DNA of 36,382 nt from Micromonospora tarensis (GCF_016803395.1 NZ_JAEVHL010000039.1:1-36382), one strand, 5' to 3'. Counted from the stretch's first letter, positions 1 through 10,712 are shown. Numbers and translations: made by a program. The notes: generated by a model not told the origin, from the sequence alone.

Positions 1-1
1 C

Positions 2-553
2 GCCGCCGTCGGGGCCGCCGGTTTGGGGTCCGCCGGGGTCGGGCCCGCCGGGTTGGGGTCGCCGCGGTCGGGGCCGCCCGGTTGGGGTCCGCCGCCGGGT
101 CACGCTGGCGGGTGGGGTGGCGCCGCGGTGCCACCGCCGCCCACCGACGACCAACGGCGACCGCCGAAGCGGGTGGAGACGGTGCCGGGTACGCCGTTCG
201 GCGTCGTGCACCTGGACGTGGCGCCGGTCACCTCCGGGCTCGCCATCGGGTCGCTGGTGGCGGGGATCGCGTCGGTCCTGGTCTCGCTGCTGGTGATCTG
301 CTTCGGGGTGGCGTTCGTGGACGAGGGCGGTGCGTGGGCCTCCGGGGCGTTCGCCGCGCTCGGTGTGCTGGCCGGTGCGGCGGCGGTCGTCACCGGGCTG
401 GTCGGCCAACGGCAGATCCGCCGCCCGGCCGCGGCCGCCACGGTCCGGTTCACCGGTCGAGGGTTGGCGATGGCCGGGATCAGCTGTGGCGCGGCCGGAG
501 TCCTGCTCAGCCTCCTGGGCCTGGGGCTGGCGTTGCTCCTGGCGTTCACCTGA
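2..553 (+). CDS. C-terminal part of a Gly/Pro-rich DUF4190-like membrane protein (5' end outside window)
   Basis: The frame is open to the left window edge, so the gene is 5'-truncated. The visible N-terminal part is a low-complexity Gly/Pro/Ser/Trp stretch. It is followed by three hydrophobic segments (nt about 232-315, 345-405 and 463-548) separated by a short basic linker, an arrangement like DUF4190-type small membrane proteins of actinobacteria. The Pro-rich part has WGPP-type repeats of about 30 nt. Upstream of nt 60 these read in the next frame (PPSGPPVWGPPGSGPPGWG), and downstream in this frame (RSGPPGWGPP). This suggests a single-base loss near nt 60, in the sequence or in the gene. 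The specific function is unknown. It is separated from rpsL by 510 nt and is probably transcribed independently. Confidence 0.65.
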   Translation, partial: AAVGAAGLGSAGVGPAGLGSPRSGPPGWGPPPGHAGGWGGAAVPPPPTDDQRRPPKRVETVPGTPFGVVHLDVAPVTSGLAIGSLVAGIASVLVSLLVICFGVAFVDEGGAWASGAFAALGVLAGAAAVVTGLVGQRQIRRPAAAATVRFTGRGLAMAGISCGAAGVLLSLLGLGLALLLAFT

Positions 554-738
554 GGGCGCCCCTCCTCTGCTCTTGCACCTGACCGCGGTCTCGTGCGGAG
601 CCTTTCCGGTGCCCACCGGGGGCGACGGGTGCTTCTGCGGGGAAGCCGGTACACTTGTGTTCGTAGGTGCCATCGCGGGCGACGGGGCAGAACGAGATTC
701 GGCCGGCGAGTGTGTGACAGTCGCCGGGCCATTCCGTT

Positions 739-767
739 TTGACCTGGGCGGTTGTGGTAGGTACTCT
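739..767 (+). promoter_or_regulatory. Putative rpsL (str operon) promoter
   Basis: TTGACC at 739-744 and TACTCT at 762-767 are separated by 17 nt. This is close to the consensus of the principal sigma factor of actinobacteria (TTGACN and TANNNT). Transcription should start near 774. The promoter is inferred from sequence only. Confidence 0.6.
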
Positions 768-777
768 TTCCCCTTGT

Positions 778-795
778 GCCCGGGCATGCCCGGGC
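778..795 (+). repeat. 18-bp perfect palindrome at the predicted 5' end of the str mRNA
   Basis: GCCCGGGCATGCCCGGGC is a perfect inverted repeat beginning about 4 nt after the predicted transcription start of the rpsL promoter. It could be a DNA operator for a dimeric regulator, or a hairpin capping the 5' end of the mRNA. Perfect self-complementarity over 18 bp is more than background GC content readily explains. Confidence 0.55.
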
Positions 796-924
796 AACTC
801 GTGCGTGCGCTGCATCCGGAGTCCGGGCGGCGGCACGACAAAGCCAAAGATCCGGGGCGGGGCGACCCGCGCGCCGGTGACACAAACCCGGTACGCACGC
901 GAGAGCGGCGCAACGGGGCCGTGA

Positions 925-949
925 CGAGGGCGACACGCCCGACCGCGGG
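925..949 (+). promoter_or_regulatory. Leader element shared by the str and S10 operons (str copy)
   Basis: CGAGGGCGACACGCCCGACC followed by GCGGG lies 114 nt before the rpsL start. The same sequence with a 2-nt insertion (CG) occurs in the rpsJ leader at 5733-5759. The 19 nt from 931 to 949 are identical to 5741-5759. The block can form GGGCG-ACA-CGCCC, or leave its CCCGACC half free for another partner. Conservation across two unlinked leaders of ribosomal-protein operons suggests a common regulatory RNA or protein-binding element. Confidence 0.6.
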
Positions 950-991
950 TGCCGGGGCCTCCGTGAGGCGGCCCTGGTCGGAATGTAGGAG

Positions 992-1044
992 AGCCGGTCA
1001 TCAGGCCGGCTAACGAGCAGACGGCGCGGCCGCGAACGCGGCCG
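992..1044 (+). promoter_or_regulatory. Two hairpins directly upstream of the rpsL ribosome binding site
   Basis: AGCCGG (992-997) pairs with CCGGCT (1006-1011). CGGCCGC (1027-1033) pairs with GCGGCCG (1038-1044) around a GAAC loop. The second stem ends immediately before the purine-rich AAGGGAG ribosome binding site (1045-1051), so it could influence initiation on rpsL. Confidence 0.5.
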
Positions 1045-1063
1045 AAGGGAGCGGAGAAACCCG

Positions 1064-1438
1064 GTGCCCACGATCCAGCAGCTGGTCCGAAAGGGCCGCC
1101 AGGCGAAGACGACCAAGACCAAGACCCCGGCGCTGAAGGGTTCCCCTCAGCGGCGCGGCGTGTGCACCCGCGTGTACACCACCACCCCGAAGAAGCCGAA
1201 CTCGGCGCTGCGCAAGGTCGCTCGCGTGAAGCTCAGCAGCCAGATCGAGGTGACCGCCTACATCCCCGGCGTCGGTCACAACCTGCAGGAGCACTCGATC
1301 GTGCTCGTTCGCGGTGGCCGGGTGAAGGACCTCCCCGGCGTGCGTTACAAGATCGTTCGCGGCTCGCTGGACACCCAGGGTGTCCGTAACCGCAAGCAGG
1401 CGCGCAGCCGTTACGGCGCGAAGAAGGAGAAGAGCTGA
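1064..1438 (+). CDS. rpsL: 30S ribosomal protein S12 (uS12)
   Basis: S12 of the 30S decoding centre, first gene of the str operon. The product of 124 residues matches the family from [12 protein letters not shown] to the basic C-terminus. The conserved [13 protein letters not shown] loop and the KDLPGVRY loop, the two places where streptomycin-resistance substitutions occur, carry the usual sensitive-type lysines. It starts with GTG preceded by a GGGAGCGGAG ribosome binding region. rpsG follows after one base, so the two are co-transcribed and probably translationally coupled. Its 290-nt leader contains the shared str/S10 element. Nothing is unusual in the protein itself. Confidence 0.98.
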   Translation: MPTIQQLVRKGRQAKTTKTKTPALKGSPQRRGVCTRVYTTTPKKPNSALRKVARVKLSSQIEVTAYIPGVGHNLQEHSIVLVRGGRVKDLPGVRYKIVRGSLDTQGVRNRKQARSRYGAKKEKS

Positions 1439-1439
1439 C

Positions 1440-1910
1440 ATGCCGCGTAAGGGACCCGCTCCGCGGCGGCCGCTGGTCGCTGACCCGGTGTACAACTCGC
1501 CGCTGGTCACCCAGCTGGTGAACAAGATCCTGCTGCGCGGCAAGCGTCAGCTCGCCGAGTCGATCGTGTACGCGGCCCTCGAGGGCTGCCGCGAGAAGTC
1601 CGGCACCGACCCGGTCGTCACCCTCAAGCGGGCGATGGACAACGTCAAGCCGACCCTCGAGGTGCGTAGCCGTCGTGTCGGTGGCGCCACCTACCAGGTT
1701 CCGGTCGAGGTCCGCCCGACCCGGGCGACCACCCTGGGCCTGCGCTGGCTGGTGACGTACTCCCGCGCCCGGCGCGAGAAGACCATGGTCGAGCGGCTGA
1801 TGAACGAGCTGCTGGACGCGAGCAACGGCCTCGGTGCCGCCGTCAAGCGGCGCGAGGACACGCACAAGATGGCCGAGTCCAACAAGGCCTTCGCGCACTA
1901 CCGCTGGTAA
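1440..1910 (+). CDS. rpsG: 30S ribosomal protein S7 (uS7)
   Basis: S7 nucleates assembly of the 30S head by binding the 3' domain of 16S rRNA and contacts tRNA at the E site. The product of 156 residues has the usual length and begins [11 protein letters not shown]; the [15 protein letters not shown] core is typical. The ATG at 1440 lies one base after the rpsL stop. An upstream in-frame start inside rpsL is possible but would add a segment absent from the family. In E. coli S7 is the autogenous repressor of this operon; whether that holds here is not known. The gene ends just before a perfect 12-bp hairpin that separates it from fusA. Confidence 0.98.
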   Translation: MPRKGPAPRRPLVADPVYNSPLVTQLVNKILLRGKRQLAESIVYAALEGCREKSGTDPVVTLKRAMDNVKPTLEVRSRRVGGATYQVPVEVRPTRATTLGLRWLVTYSRARREKTMVERLMNELLDASNGLGAAVKRREDTHKMAESNKAFAHYRW

Positions 1911-1916
1911 CACCCT

Positions 1917-1944
1917 GGTTCCGGCGCCTCCGGGCGCCGGAACC
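1917..1944 (+). terminator. Perfect 12-bp hairpin between rpsG and fusA
   Basis: GGTTCCGGCGCC (1917-1928), loop TCCG, then GGCGCCGGAACC (1933-1944). There is no U-tract after it. The position, 7 nt after the rpsG stop and 40 nt before fusA, fits an intra-operon attenuator, a 3'-end stabiliser or an RNase processing site better than an absolute terminator. fusA has no obvious promoter of its own. Confidence 0.6.
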
Positions 1945-1984
1945 GCCACCAGTTGAGTCGAGACGACGATAAGTAGGGATTGAA

Positions 1985-4081
<2,097 letters not shown>

Positions 4082-4099
4082 CTCCCTGAGCAGGTGATT

Positions 4100-4142
4100 C
4101 GTGGTTGGTCGCGGGAGGGTTCACCCGCCCGCGGCCACCACG
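4100..4142 (+). terminator. Long hairpin between fusA and tuf
   Basis: The arm at 4100-4115 pairs with 4128-4142 through about 15 base pairs, with one bulged T and one G-U pair. The apical part (GGG-TTCA-CCC) can also pair. No U-tract follows. It lies 18 nt after the fusA stop and just upstream of a candidate tuf promoter, so it probably reduces read-through and helps tuf to be expressed separately. Confidence 0.6.
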
Positions 4143-4167
4143 ATCGGATCGCGTGAGACCGGGCCTG

Positions 4168-4219
4168 TAGGCTTCATCGCCGCAGAACCCACAAAGGCTC
4201 TCCGGCCGTTCAGGCCGGA
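4168..4219 (+). promoter_or_regulatory. Putative tuf promoter -10 and leader hairpin
   Basis: TAGGCT at 4168-4173 matches the actinobacterial -10 (TAGRRT-like), but no good -35 is visible at the right distance. The downstream leader has TCCGGCC (4201-4207) pairing with GGCCGGA (4213-4219). A separate tuf promoter would account for EF-Tu being made in excess over ribosomal proteins, as known in Streptomyces; here it is inferred. Confidence 0.45.
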
Positions 4220-4294
4220 AAGGCTGTCGACAGAGTCCTAAGCGCCGACCGGCGCGCCGGGCGTACGAACCAAGAAGTCCACAGGAGGACACCA

Positions 4295-5488
4295 GTGGCG
4301 AAGGCTAAGTTCGAGCGGACTAAGCCGCACGTCAACATCGGCACCATTGGTCACATCGACCACGGTAAGACGACGCTGACGGCGGCCATCACCAAGGTCC
4401 TGCACGACCAGTACCCCGACCTGAACCCCTACACGCCGTTCGACGAGATCGACAAGGCGCCGGAGGAGAAGGCCCGCGGTATCACGATCTCGATCGCGCA
4501 CGTCGAGTACCAGACCGAGGCGCGGCACTACGCGCACGTCGACTGCCCCGGCCACGCGGACTACATCAAGAACATGATCACCGGTGCCGCGCAGATGGAC
4601 GGCGCGATCCTGGTGGTCGCGGCGACCGACGGCCCGATGCCGCAGACCCGCGAGCACGTGCTGCTGGCCCGTCAGGTTGGTGTGCCGTACATCGTCGTGG
4701 CGCTCAACAAGAGCGACATGGTCGACGACGAGGAGCTCCTGGAGCTCGTCGAGCTCGAGGTCCGCGAGCTGCTCTCCTCGCAGGAGTACCCGGGTGACGA
4801 CCTGCCGGTCGTCCAGGTCTCCGCGCTGAAGGCGCTCGAGGGTGACCCGGTCTGGACCGAGAAGCTGCTTGAGCTGATGAGCGCGGTTGACACCGCGATC
4901 CCGCAGCCGGAGCGCGAGACCGAGAAGCCGTTCCTCATGCCCGTCGAGGACGTGTTCACGATCACCGGTCGTGGCACCGTCGTCACCGGTCGGGTGGAGC
5001 GCGGCGTGCTGCTGCCGAACGAGGACGTCGAGGTCGTCGGCATCCGCGAGAAGGGCTTCAAGACCAAGGTCACCGCGATCGAGATGTTCCGGAAGACCCT
5101 GGACGACGCCCGCGCAGGTGAGAACGTCGGCCTGCTGCTGCGTGGTACCAAGCGCGAGGACGTCGAGCGCGGCATGGTCGTGATCAAGCCGGGCACCACC
5201 ACCCCGCACACGGAGTTCGAGGCGACGGTCTACATCCTCTCCAAGGAGGAGGGTGGCCGCCACACCCCGTTCTTCCAGAACTACCGTCCGCAGTTCTACT
5301 TCCGGACCACGGACGTCACCGGTGTCGTCACCCTCCCCGAGGGCACCGAGATGGTCATGCCGGGTGACAACACCTCCATGTCGGTGAAGCTGATCCAGCC
5401 CATCGCCATGGAGGAGAACCTCAAGTTCGCGATCCGCGAGGGTGGCCGCACCGTCGGCGCCGGGTTCGTCACCAAGATCGTCAAGTGA
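4295..5488 (+). CDS. tuf: Translation elongation factor Tu
   Basis: EF-Tu delivers aminoacyl-tRNA to the ribosomal A site as a GTP complex. The product of 397 residues has the P-loop GHIDHGKT (residues 19-26), the RGITISIAH switch I region, [12 protein letters not shown], and the domain 2/3 hallmarks [24 protein letters not shown] and [16 protein letters not shown] start with a strong AGGAGG at 4283-4288 and 6-nt spacing, the best ribosome binding site in the str region. The kirromycin-pocket segment [13 protein letters not shown] looks like the sensitive form. It is the last gene of the str operon; a 348-nt gap with a new promoter follows. Confidence 0.98.
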   Translation: MAKAKFERTKPHVNIGTIGHIDHGKTTLTAAITKVLHDQYPDLNPYTPFDEIDKAPEEKARGITISIAHVEYQTEARHYAHVDCPGHADYIKNMITGAAQMDGAILVVAATDGPMPQTREHVLLARQVGVPYIVVALNKSDMVDDEELLELVELEVRELLSSQEYPGDDLPVVQVSALKALEGDPVWTEKLLELMSAVDTAIPQPERETEKPFLMPVEDVFTITGRGTVVTGRVERGVLLPNEDVEVVGIREKGFKTKVTAIEMFRKTLDDARAGENVGLLLRGTKREDVERGMVVIKPGTTTPHTEFEATVYILSKEEGGRHTPFFQNYRPQFYFRTTDVTGVVTLPEGTEMVMPGDNTSMSVKLIQPIAMEENLKFAIREGGRTVGAGFVTKIVK

Positions 5489-5503
5489 ACTAGGTAACCC
5501 CGA

Positions 5504-5533
5504 TTAGACCCGCCGCCGGTCGTGCGGCATACT
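5504..5533 (+). promoter_or_regulatory. Putative S10 operon (rpsJ) promoter
   Basis: TTAGAC at 5504-5509 and CATACT at 5528-5533 are separated by 18 nt. This is a good match to the principal sigma factor consensus, 15 nt after the tuf stop codon. The predicted leader is about 295 nt, similar in length to that of rpsL. Confidence 0.55.
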
Positions 5534-5566
5534 AGTCAGGTTGCGTAACGACAGTTCGTCGCCTGT

Positions 5567-5641
5567 GTTCGGCTTTCGCTGAACCTCCGGGTGGCGAGTC
5601 AGTCGAGCGTAGGGTGGTTGGCGGCCCAGTCGCCAACCACC
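5567..5641 (+). promoter_or_regulatory. Leader hairpins of the S10 operon
   Basis: GTTCGGC (5567-5573) pairs with GCTGAAC (5578-5584) around TTTC. GGTGGTTGGCG (5613-5623) pairs perfectly with CGCCAACCACC (5631-5641) around a 7-nt loop. In E. coli the S10 leader is a hairpin array bound by L4 for autogenous control. An analogous role here is inference only, since the sequences are not obviously related. Confidence 0.5.
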
Positions 5642-5732
5642 TCGCACGGCGTTCAGGTCGCGGTAATGCGATCGGCGCCTTGACCCACCGCGCGGTCAGC
5701 ACCACTCCGGAGGCACGGGGCGGAGCTCGGCC

Positions 5733-5765
5733 CGAGGGCGCGACACGCCCGACCGCGGGGGTCGG
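5733..5765 (+). promoter_or_regulatory. Leader element shared by the str and S10 operons (S10 copy)
   Basis: 5733-5759 repeats the str block 925-949 with one 2-nt insertion. Here the block can form GGGCG-CGACA-CGCCC or, alternatively, CCGACC (5749-5754) with GGTCGG (5760-5765). The two hairpins compete for the CCC in the middle. It ends 71 nt before rpsJ. Confidence 0.6.
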
Positions 5766-5836
5766 CGAAGTGGGCCTGTACCAGCCGGTACAGCGCCCGC
5801 AACACAGCGGCATCGAGAGAAGGAACAGAAGCCACC

Positions 5837-6145
5837 ATGGCGGGACAGAAGATCCGCATCCGGCTCAAGGCCTATGACCACGAGGTCGTCGACTCCTCGG
5901 CTCGGAAGATCGTCGAGACGGTGACGCGCACCGGGGCGCAGGTCGCGGGCCCGGTGCCGCTGCCCACGGAGATCAACCGTTTCTGCGTTATCCGCTCGCC
6001 GCACAAGTACAAGGACTCGCGCGAGCACTTCGAGATGCGCACGCACAAGCGGCTGATCGACATCATCGACCCGACCCCGAAGACGGTCGACTCGCTCATG
6101 CGCCTCGACCTGCCGGCTGGCGTCGACATCGAGATCAAGCTGTAG
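5837..6145 (+). CDS. rpsJ: 30S ribosomal protein S10 (uS10, NusE)
   Basis: S10 is part of the 30S head and also acts as NusE in antitermination complexes with NusB, linking transcription to translation. The product of 102 residues is full length with the family core [16 protein letters not shown] and [23 protein letters not shown] start after a purine-rich GAGAGAAGGAACAG region. It is first in the S10 operon, with its own predicted promoter and a structured leader; rplC follows 11 nt after the stop. Confidence 0.98.
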
Positions 6146-6156
6146 GGACCGGACAA

Positions 6157-6822
6157 ATGGACAGGCAAGTCAAGGGGATCCTGGGCGCCAAGCTCGGCAT
6201 GACCCAGGTCTGGGACAACAACCGTGTTGTTCCCGTGACCGTGGTCGAGGCCGGCCCGTGCGTCATCAGCCAGGTTCGTAGCGCCGAGAAGGACGGTTAC
6301 TCCGCGGTCCAGTTGGCCTACGGCACCATCGACCCGCGCAAGGTCAAGAAGCCGATCAGCGGGCACTACGCCAAGGCGGACGTGGCGCCGCGCCGGCACA
6401 TCGTCGAGCTGCGCACCACTGACGCGGGGGAGTACTCGCTCGGCCAGGAAGTCACGGTCGAGGAGTTCCCGGTCGGCGTCACCATCGACGTCACCGGCAA
6501 GACCAAGGGCAAGGGCTACGCCGGCCCGATGAAGCGGCACGGCTTCCACGGCCTGGGTGCCGGTCACGGTGTCGAGCGCAAGCACCGCTCGCCCGGTTCC
6601 ATCGGCGCCTGCGCCACTCCGGGTCGTGTCTTCAAGGGCACCCGGATGGCCGGTCGGATGGGTGGCGTGCGCTACACCGTGCAGAACCTCACCGTCCAGG
6701 CGGTCGACACCGAGAACAACCTCCTGCTCGTCCGGGGTGCCATTCCTGGTCCCAAGGGCGCGCTGGTTCTGGTCCGTACCGCGGCCAAGAGCAAGGTGAA
6801 GAAGGGCGGTGCGGCCAAGTGA
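6157..6822 (+). CDS. rplC: 50S ribosomal protein L3 (uL3)
   Basis: L3 binds 23S rRNA early in assembly and reaches into the peptidyl transferase centre. The product of 221 residues begins [19 protein letters not shown], and the segment [10 protein letters not shown], the conserved central loop, is present. Its GTGA stop/start junction with rplD (4-nt overlap) indicates translational coupling. The ribosome binding site is weak (GGGACCGGA), consistent with dependence on upstream translation of rpsJ. Confidence 0.98.
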   Translation: MDRQVKGILGAKLGMTQVWDNNRVVPVTVVEAGPCVISQVRSAEKDGYSAVQLAYGTIDPRKVKKPISGHYAKADVAPRRHIVELRTTDAGEYSLGQEVTVEEFPVGVTIDVTGKTKGKGYAGPMKRHGFHGLGAGHGVERKHRSPGSIGACATPGRVFKGTRMAGRMGGVRYTVQNLTVQAVDTENNLLLVRGAIPGPKGALVLVRTAAKSKVKKGGAAK

Positions 6823-7469
6823 CCACCGTTGACGTGCGCACCGTCGAAGGCACCACCAGCGGCTCGGTCGAGCTGCCGGCGGACATCTTCGACGTGCAGG
6901 CCAACGTCGCGCTGATGCACCAGGTCGTGGTGGCCCAGCTCGCGGCGGCCCGACAGGGCACGCACAAGACCAAGACCCGCGGCGAGGTCGCCGGCGGCGG
7001 CAAGAAGCCGTACAAGCAGAAGGGCACCGGTCGCGCCCGGCAGGGCTCGATCCGCGCGCCGCAGTTCGCCGGCGGTGGCGTCGTGCACGGTCCCGTGCCG
7101 CGCGACTACAGCCAGCGGACCCCGAAGAAGATGAAGGCCGCCGCGCTGCGGGGTGCCCTCTCCGACCGGGCCCGCGCCGGGCAGGTGCACGTCGTCGAGG
7201 CGTTCGTCTCGGGCGAGAAGCCGTCGACCAAGGCCGCCCTGGCCACGCTGACCAAGCTCACCGAGGCCCGTCGGGTCCTGGTCGTGCTGGGCAGCACCGA
7301 CGAGCTGAACTGGGTGTCGCTGCGCAACGAGCCGCGGGTGCACCTGATCGAGTCCGGCCAGCTGAACACGTACGACGTGCTGGTGGCCGACGACGTGGTC
7401 TTCACCAAGGACGCCCTGGACGAGTTCCTGGGCGTGCCCGCCGAGACCACCGAGGAGGGTGGCAAGTGA
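6819..7469 (+). CDS. rplD: 50S ribosomal protein L4 (uL4)
   Basis: L4 lines the peptide exit tunnel with L22 and binds 23S rRNA domain I. The product of 216 residues carries the conserved tunnel-loop region [20 protein letters not shown], where macrolide-resistance changes fall in other bacteria; it looks wild type. GTG start inside the rplC stop (GTGA). In E. coli L4 represses its own operon through the S10 leader; any such role here is untested. It overlaps rplW by 4 nt. Confidence 0.97.
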   Translation: MTTVDVRTVEGTTSGSVELPADIFDVQANVALMHQVVVAQLAAARQGTHKTKTRGEVAGGGKKPYKQKGTGRARQGSIRAPQFAGGGVVHGPVPRDYSQRTPKKMKAAALRGALSDRARAGQVHVVEAFVSGEKPSTKAALATLTKLTEARRVLVVLGSTDELNWVSLRNEPRVHLIESGQLNTYDVLVADDVVFTKDALDEFLGVPAETTEEGGK

Positions 7470-7768
7470 GCACGATCGCCGACCCGCGCGACATCATCGT
7501 GGCGCCGGTCGTCTCGGAGAAGAGCTACAGCGAGCTGAACCGGAACTGGTACACCTTCCTGGTGCACCCGGACGCGAACAAGACCGAGATCAAGATCGCT
7601 ATCCAGCAGATCTTCAACGTCCGCGTCCTGACGGTCAACACGCTCAACCGCCAGGGTAAGCGCAAGCGCACCAAGACCGGCTTCGGTCAGCGCAAGGCGA
7701 CCAAGCGGGCGATCGTGAAGCTGGCTGACGGTGACCGCATCGAGGCCTTCGGCGGCCCGGTCAGCTGA
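7466..7768 (+). CDS. rplW: 50S ribosomal protein L23 (uL23)
   Basis: L23 sits at the exit of the peptide tunnel and is the docking site for trigger factor and SRP. The product of 100 residues has the family segments [13 protein letters not shown], the [13 protein letters not shown] helix and [19 protein letters not shown] start overlapping the rplD stop by 4 nt (GTGA). rplB follows after 12 nt. Confidence 0.97.
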   Translation: MSTIADPRDIIVAPVVSEKSYSELNRNWYTFLVHPDANKTEIKIAIQQIFNVRVLTVNTLNRQGKRKRTKTGFGQRKATKRAIVKLADGDRIEAFGGPVS

Positions 7769-7780
7769 GGGGTGTAGACA

Positions 7781-8620
7781 ATGGCTATCCGTAAGTACAA
7801 GCCGACGACGCCGGGCCGACGTGGCTCGAGTGTCGCGGACTTCGCCGAGATCACCCGGTCCACGCCGGAGAAGTCGCTGCTGGTTCCGCTGCCGAAGAAG
7901 GGCGGGCGTAACGCCCACGGCCGGATCACCGCGCGGCACCACGGTGGCGGTCACAAGCGCCAGTACCGTCTGATCGACTTCAAGCGGGTCGACAAGGACG
8001 GCGTGCCGGCGAAGGTCGCTCACATCGAGTACGACCCGAACCGCACGGCGCGCATCGCGCTGCTGCACTACGCCGACGGCGAGAAGCGGTACATCATCGC
8101 GCCGAAGGACCTGAAGCAGGGCGACCGCGTCGAGTCCGGCCCGGGCGCCGACATCAAGCCGGGTAACAACCTCCCGCTGCGCAACATCCCGGTCGGTACC
8201 ACGATCCACAACGTGGAGCTGCGTCCGGGTGGCGGGGCCAAGCTGGCCCGGTCCGCCGGCGTCGGCATCCAGCTGCTCGGCCGCGAGGGCGCGTACGCGA
8301 CCCTGCGTATGCCGTCCGGTGAGATCCGGCGGGTGGACGTGCGCTGCCGCGCCAGCGTCGGCGAGATCGGCAACGCCGACCAGTCGAACATCAACTGGGG
8401 TAAGGCCGGCCGGATGCGGTGGAAGGGCAAGCGCCCCACCGTCCGTGGTGTCGCCATGAACCCGGTCGACCACCCGCACGGTGGTGGTGAGGGTAAGACC
8501 TCCGGTGGTCGCCACCCGGTCAACCCGCAGGGTAAGCCCGAGGGCCGCACCCGCCGTAAGGGCCAGCCGAGTGACCGGCTGATCGTCCGCCGTCGCTACG
8601 CCACGCGTAAGCGCGGCTGA
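7781..8620 (+). CDS. rplB: 50S ribosomal protein L2 (uL2)
   Basis: L2 is required for subunit association and peptidyl transferase activity. The product of 279 residues contains [20 protein letters not shown] at the N-terminus and the C-terminal [16 protein letters not shown] loop with the histidine conserved near the catalytic centre. ATG start preceded by GAGGGG that overlaps the rplW stop. The next gene, rpsS, begins 12 nt after the stop. Confidence 0.98.
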   Translation: MAIRKYKPTTPGRRGSSVADFAEITRSTPEKSLLVPLPKKGGRNAHGRITARHHGGGHKRQYRLIDFKRVDKDGVPAKVAHIEYDPNRTARIALLHYADGEKRYIIAPKDLKQGDRVESGPGADIKPGNNLPLRNIPVGTTIHNVELRPGGGAKLARSAGVGIQLLGREGAYATLRMPSGEIRRVDVRCRASVGEIGNADQSNINWGKAGRMRWKGKRPTVRGVAMNPVDHPHGGGEGKTSGGRHPVNPQGKPEGRTRRKGQPSDRLIVRRRYATRKRG

Positions 8621-8632
8621 GGGAGATAAGAC

Positions 8633-8914
8633 ATGCCTCGCAGCCTGAAGAAGGGCCCGTTCGTCGACGACCACCTGCTCAAGAAGGTGGAAGTCCAGAA
8701 CGACAAGGGCTCCAAGAACGTGATCAAGACCTGGTCGCGGCGCTCGACGATCATCCCCGAGATGCTCGGGCACACGATCGCCGTGCACGACGGACGCAAG
8801 CACGTCCCGGTGTTCGTGACCGAGGCGATGGTCGGGCACAAGCTCGGCGAGTTCGCGCTGACCCGCACGTTCAAGGGTCACGAGAAGGACGACCGGAAGA
8901 GCCGTCGGCGCTGA
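8633..8914 (+). CDS. rpsS: 30S ribosomal protein S19 (uS19)
   Basis: S19 forms a head complex with S13 and contacts the tRNA in the A/P region. The product of 93 residues is the standard length: [20 protein letters not shown] at the start and [15 protein letters not shown] near the end. ATG start with GGGAG 8-12 nt upstream. It is followed by a 41-nt gap before rplV, the widest in this run, with no clear promoter or hairpin. Confidence 0.98.
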   Translation: MPRSLKKGPFVDDHLLKKVEVQNDKGSKNVIKTWSRRSTIIPEMLGHTIAVHDGRKHVPVFVTEAMVGHKLGEFALTRTFKGHEKDDRKSRRR

Positions 8915-8955
8915 CGCCGCGGGCATACGGATAGAGGGAACAAGGGGTTACAGCG

Positions 8956-9414
8956 ATGCCAGGAAAGGGCGACGCTCCGGTGCTTCCGGGCGCGCGGGCG
9001 GTTGCGCGGCACGTGCGCATCTCGCCGATGAAGGCGCGCCGGGTGGTCAACCTCGTCCGCGGCCTGCCCGCGAAGGAGGCGCTCACGGTGCTGCAGTTCG
9101 CGCCGCAGGCTGCGAGCGAGCAGGTGTACAAGGTGCTCGCTAGCGCGATCGCCAACGCGGAGAACAACGAGCGGCTGGACCCCGACGCGCTGCTCGTCAG
9201 CGAGGCCTTCGTGGACGAGGGTCCGACGATGAAGCGGTTCCAGCCGCGGGCGCAGGGTCGGGCGTACCGAATCCGCAAGCGCACCTGCCACATCACTGTG
9301 GCGGTCGAAGCGGTCGCGCCGGCAGCGCCGAGGAAGGCCGCGGCGAAGAAGGCCGCCCCGGCCACGGAGGCCGCACCGGCCGAAGCGCAGAGCAAGACGG
9401 AGGACGCCGAGTAA
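8956..9414 (+). CDS. rplV: 50S ribosomal protein L22 (uL22) with Ala/Lys/Glu-rich tail
   Basis: L22 lines the exit tunnel opposite L4. The product of 152 residues includes the family core ([18 protein letters not shown] to the [13 protein letters not shown] hairpin tip). About 35 extra C-terminal residues rich in Ala, Lys and Glu ([20 protein letters not shown] and onward) are typical of actinobacterial L22 and probably disordered. ATG at 8956; the TAATG junction overlaps rpsC by one base. Confidence 0.97.
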   Translation: MPGKGDAPVLPGARAVARHVRISPMKARRVVNLVRGLPAKEALTVLQFAPQAASEQVYKVLASAIANAENNERLDPDALLVSEAFVDEGPTMKRFQPRAQGRAYRIRKRTCHITVAVEAVAPAAPRKAAAKKAAPATEAAPAEAQSKTEDAE

Positions 9415-10283
9415 TGGGTCAGAAGGTTCACCCCACTGGGTTCCGGCTCGGCATCTCGACCGACTGGAAGTCTCGTTGGTTCGCGGACAAGCTCTACAAG
9501 GACTACATCGGCGAGGATGTCAAGATCCGCCGCATGATGTCCAAGGGCCTCGAGCGCGCCGGGATCTCCAAGGTCGACATCGAGCGCACCCGCGACCGGG
9601 TCCGGGTCGACATCCACACCGCCCGGCCGGGCATCGTCATCGGCCGTAAGGGTGCGGAGGCCGACCGGATCCGCGGCGAGCTGGAGAAGCTCACCGGCAA
9701 GCAGGTTCAGCTGAACATCATCGAGGTGAAGAACCCCGAGTCGGACGCTCAGCTGGTCGCGCAGGGCGTGGCCGAGCAGCTGTCCAGCCGGGTCAGCTTC
9801 CGTCGGGCGATGCGCAAGGCCATGCAGTCGGCGATGAAGAACCCGGTCTGCAAGGGCATCCGGGTTCAGGTCTCGGGTCGCCTCGGTGGCGCCGAGATGA
9901 GCCGGACCGAGTTCTACCGTGAGGGCCGGGTTCCGCTGCACACGCTGCGGGCCAACATCGAGTACGGCTTCTTCGAGGCCCGTACCACGTTCGGTCGGAT
10001 CGGTGTGAAGGTCTGGATCTACAAGGGCGACGCCGTCCCGGGCCGGGAGGCTCCGGCCGAGGCCGGTCCGTCCCGCCCGCGTCGTGGTGAGCGTGGCGAC
10101 CGTCCCGAGCGTCCGCGTCGTGGCCGGTCGGGTTCGTCCGGCACCACGGCTGGTGGCACCGAGGCCGGTCGTGCTGCTGCGACCACCATCGCGCAGCAGG
10201 CCGAGACGCCGAGCGGCGAGCCGGTGGACAGCTCCGCTGTCGCCGCCGCGGCTGCTCCGGCAGAAACGCAGCAGGAGGGCTGA
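9414..10283 (+). CDS. rpsC: 30S ribosomal protein S3 (uS3) with long low-complexity tail
   Basis: S3 lies at the mRNA entry channel and contributes to helicase activity. The product of 289 residues is longer than E. coli S3 (233). The KH domain with [20 protein letters not shown] and the conserved [18 protein letters not shown] are present up to about residue 210. The last 75-80 residues are an Arg/Gly/Pro then Ala/Thr/Glu-rich tail, with no known fold. The ATG overlaps the rplV stop by one base (TAATG). Confidence 0.97.
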   Translation: MGQKVHPTGFRLGISTDWKSRWFADKLYKDYIGEDVKIRRMMSKGLERAGISKVDIERTRDRVRVDIHTARPGIVIGRKGAEADRIRGELEKLTGKQVQLNIIEVKNPESDAQLVAQGVAEQLSSRVSFRRAMRKAMQSAMKNPVCKGIRVQVSGRLGGAEMSRTEFYREGRVPLHTLRANIEYGFFEARTTFGRIGVKVWIYKGDAVPGREAPAEAGPSRPRRGERGDRPERPRRGRSGSSGTTAGGTEAGRAAATTIAQQAETPSGEPVDSSAVAAAAAPAETQQEG

Positions 10284-10286
10284 CAG

Positions 10287-10712
10287 ATGCTGATGCCGCG
10301 CAAGCCCCCGAAGGGCTTCCGCAAGCCGCACCACCCGGACCGCAGTGGCGCGTCCAAGGGTGGTAACCGGGTGGTGTTCGGCGAGTTCGGGATCCAGGCT
10401 CTCGAGCCGGCGTACGTGACCAACCGCCAGATCGAGTCGGCGCGTATCGCGATGACCCGTCACATCAAGCGTGGCGGCAAGGTCTGGATCACGATCTTCC
10501 CGGACCAGGCCCTCACCAAGAAGCCTGCCGAGACCCGGATGGGTTCCGGTAAGGGTTCGCCGGAGTGGTGGGTCTCCAACGTCAAGCCGGGTCGGATTCT
10601 CTTCGAGATGTCCTTCCCCAACGAGCAGATCGCGCGTGAGGCTATGCGTCGCGCGATCCACAAGCTCCCGATGAAGTGCCGCATTGTTACGCGCGAAGTG
10701 GGTGAATCCTGA
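10287..10712 (+). CDS. rplP: 50S ribosomal protein L16 (uL16)
   Basis: L16 organises the A-site region of the 50S subunit. The product of 141 residues has the conserved core [20 protein letters not shown] and [19 protein letters not shown]. The N-terminus [20 protein letters not shown] departs from the more common RRVKHRKQHHP form, but the length is normal. ATG start 3 nt after the rpsC stop, with GGAGG from the end of rpsC as ribosome binding site. It overlaps rpmC by one base (TGATG). Confidence 0.97.
   Translation: MLMPRKPPKGFRKPHHPDRSGASKGGNRVVFGEFGIQALEPAYVTNRQIESARIAMTRHIKRGGKVWITIFPDQALTKKPAETRMGSGKGSPEWWVSNVKPGRILFEMSFPNEQIAREAMRRAIHKLPMKCRIVTREVGES

Larger units (their letters stand above)
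554..1063 (+). other. 510-nt non-coding region: str operon promoter and long leader
   Basis: I see no convincing gene here. The region contains a strong promoter (739-767), an 18-bp palindrome next to the predicted start of transcription (778-795), a sequence block repeated upstream of rpsJ (925-949), and two hairpins just before the rpsL ribosome binding site (992-1011 and 1027-1044). A second, weaker -10-like TACACT lies at 650-655 without a clear -35. The predicted 5' UTR is about 290 nt, long for a GC-rich actinobacterium, and suggests leader-based control of the str operon. Confidence 0.6.
5489..5836 (+). other. 348-nt non-coding region: S10 operon promoter and structured leader
   Basis: No gene is seen here. 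The region contains a promoter (5504-5533), a 7-bp hairpin (5567-5584), a perfect 11-bp hairpin (5613-5641) and the str/S10 shared leader element (5733-5765). The purine-rich GAGAGAAGGAACAG ribosome binding region follows, just before rpsJ. No clear tuf terminator is visible. Confidence 0.6.

Noticed and set aside
5489..5503. tuf terminator
   Set aside because: No hairpin is visible in the 15 nt before the S10 promoter.
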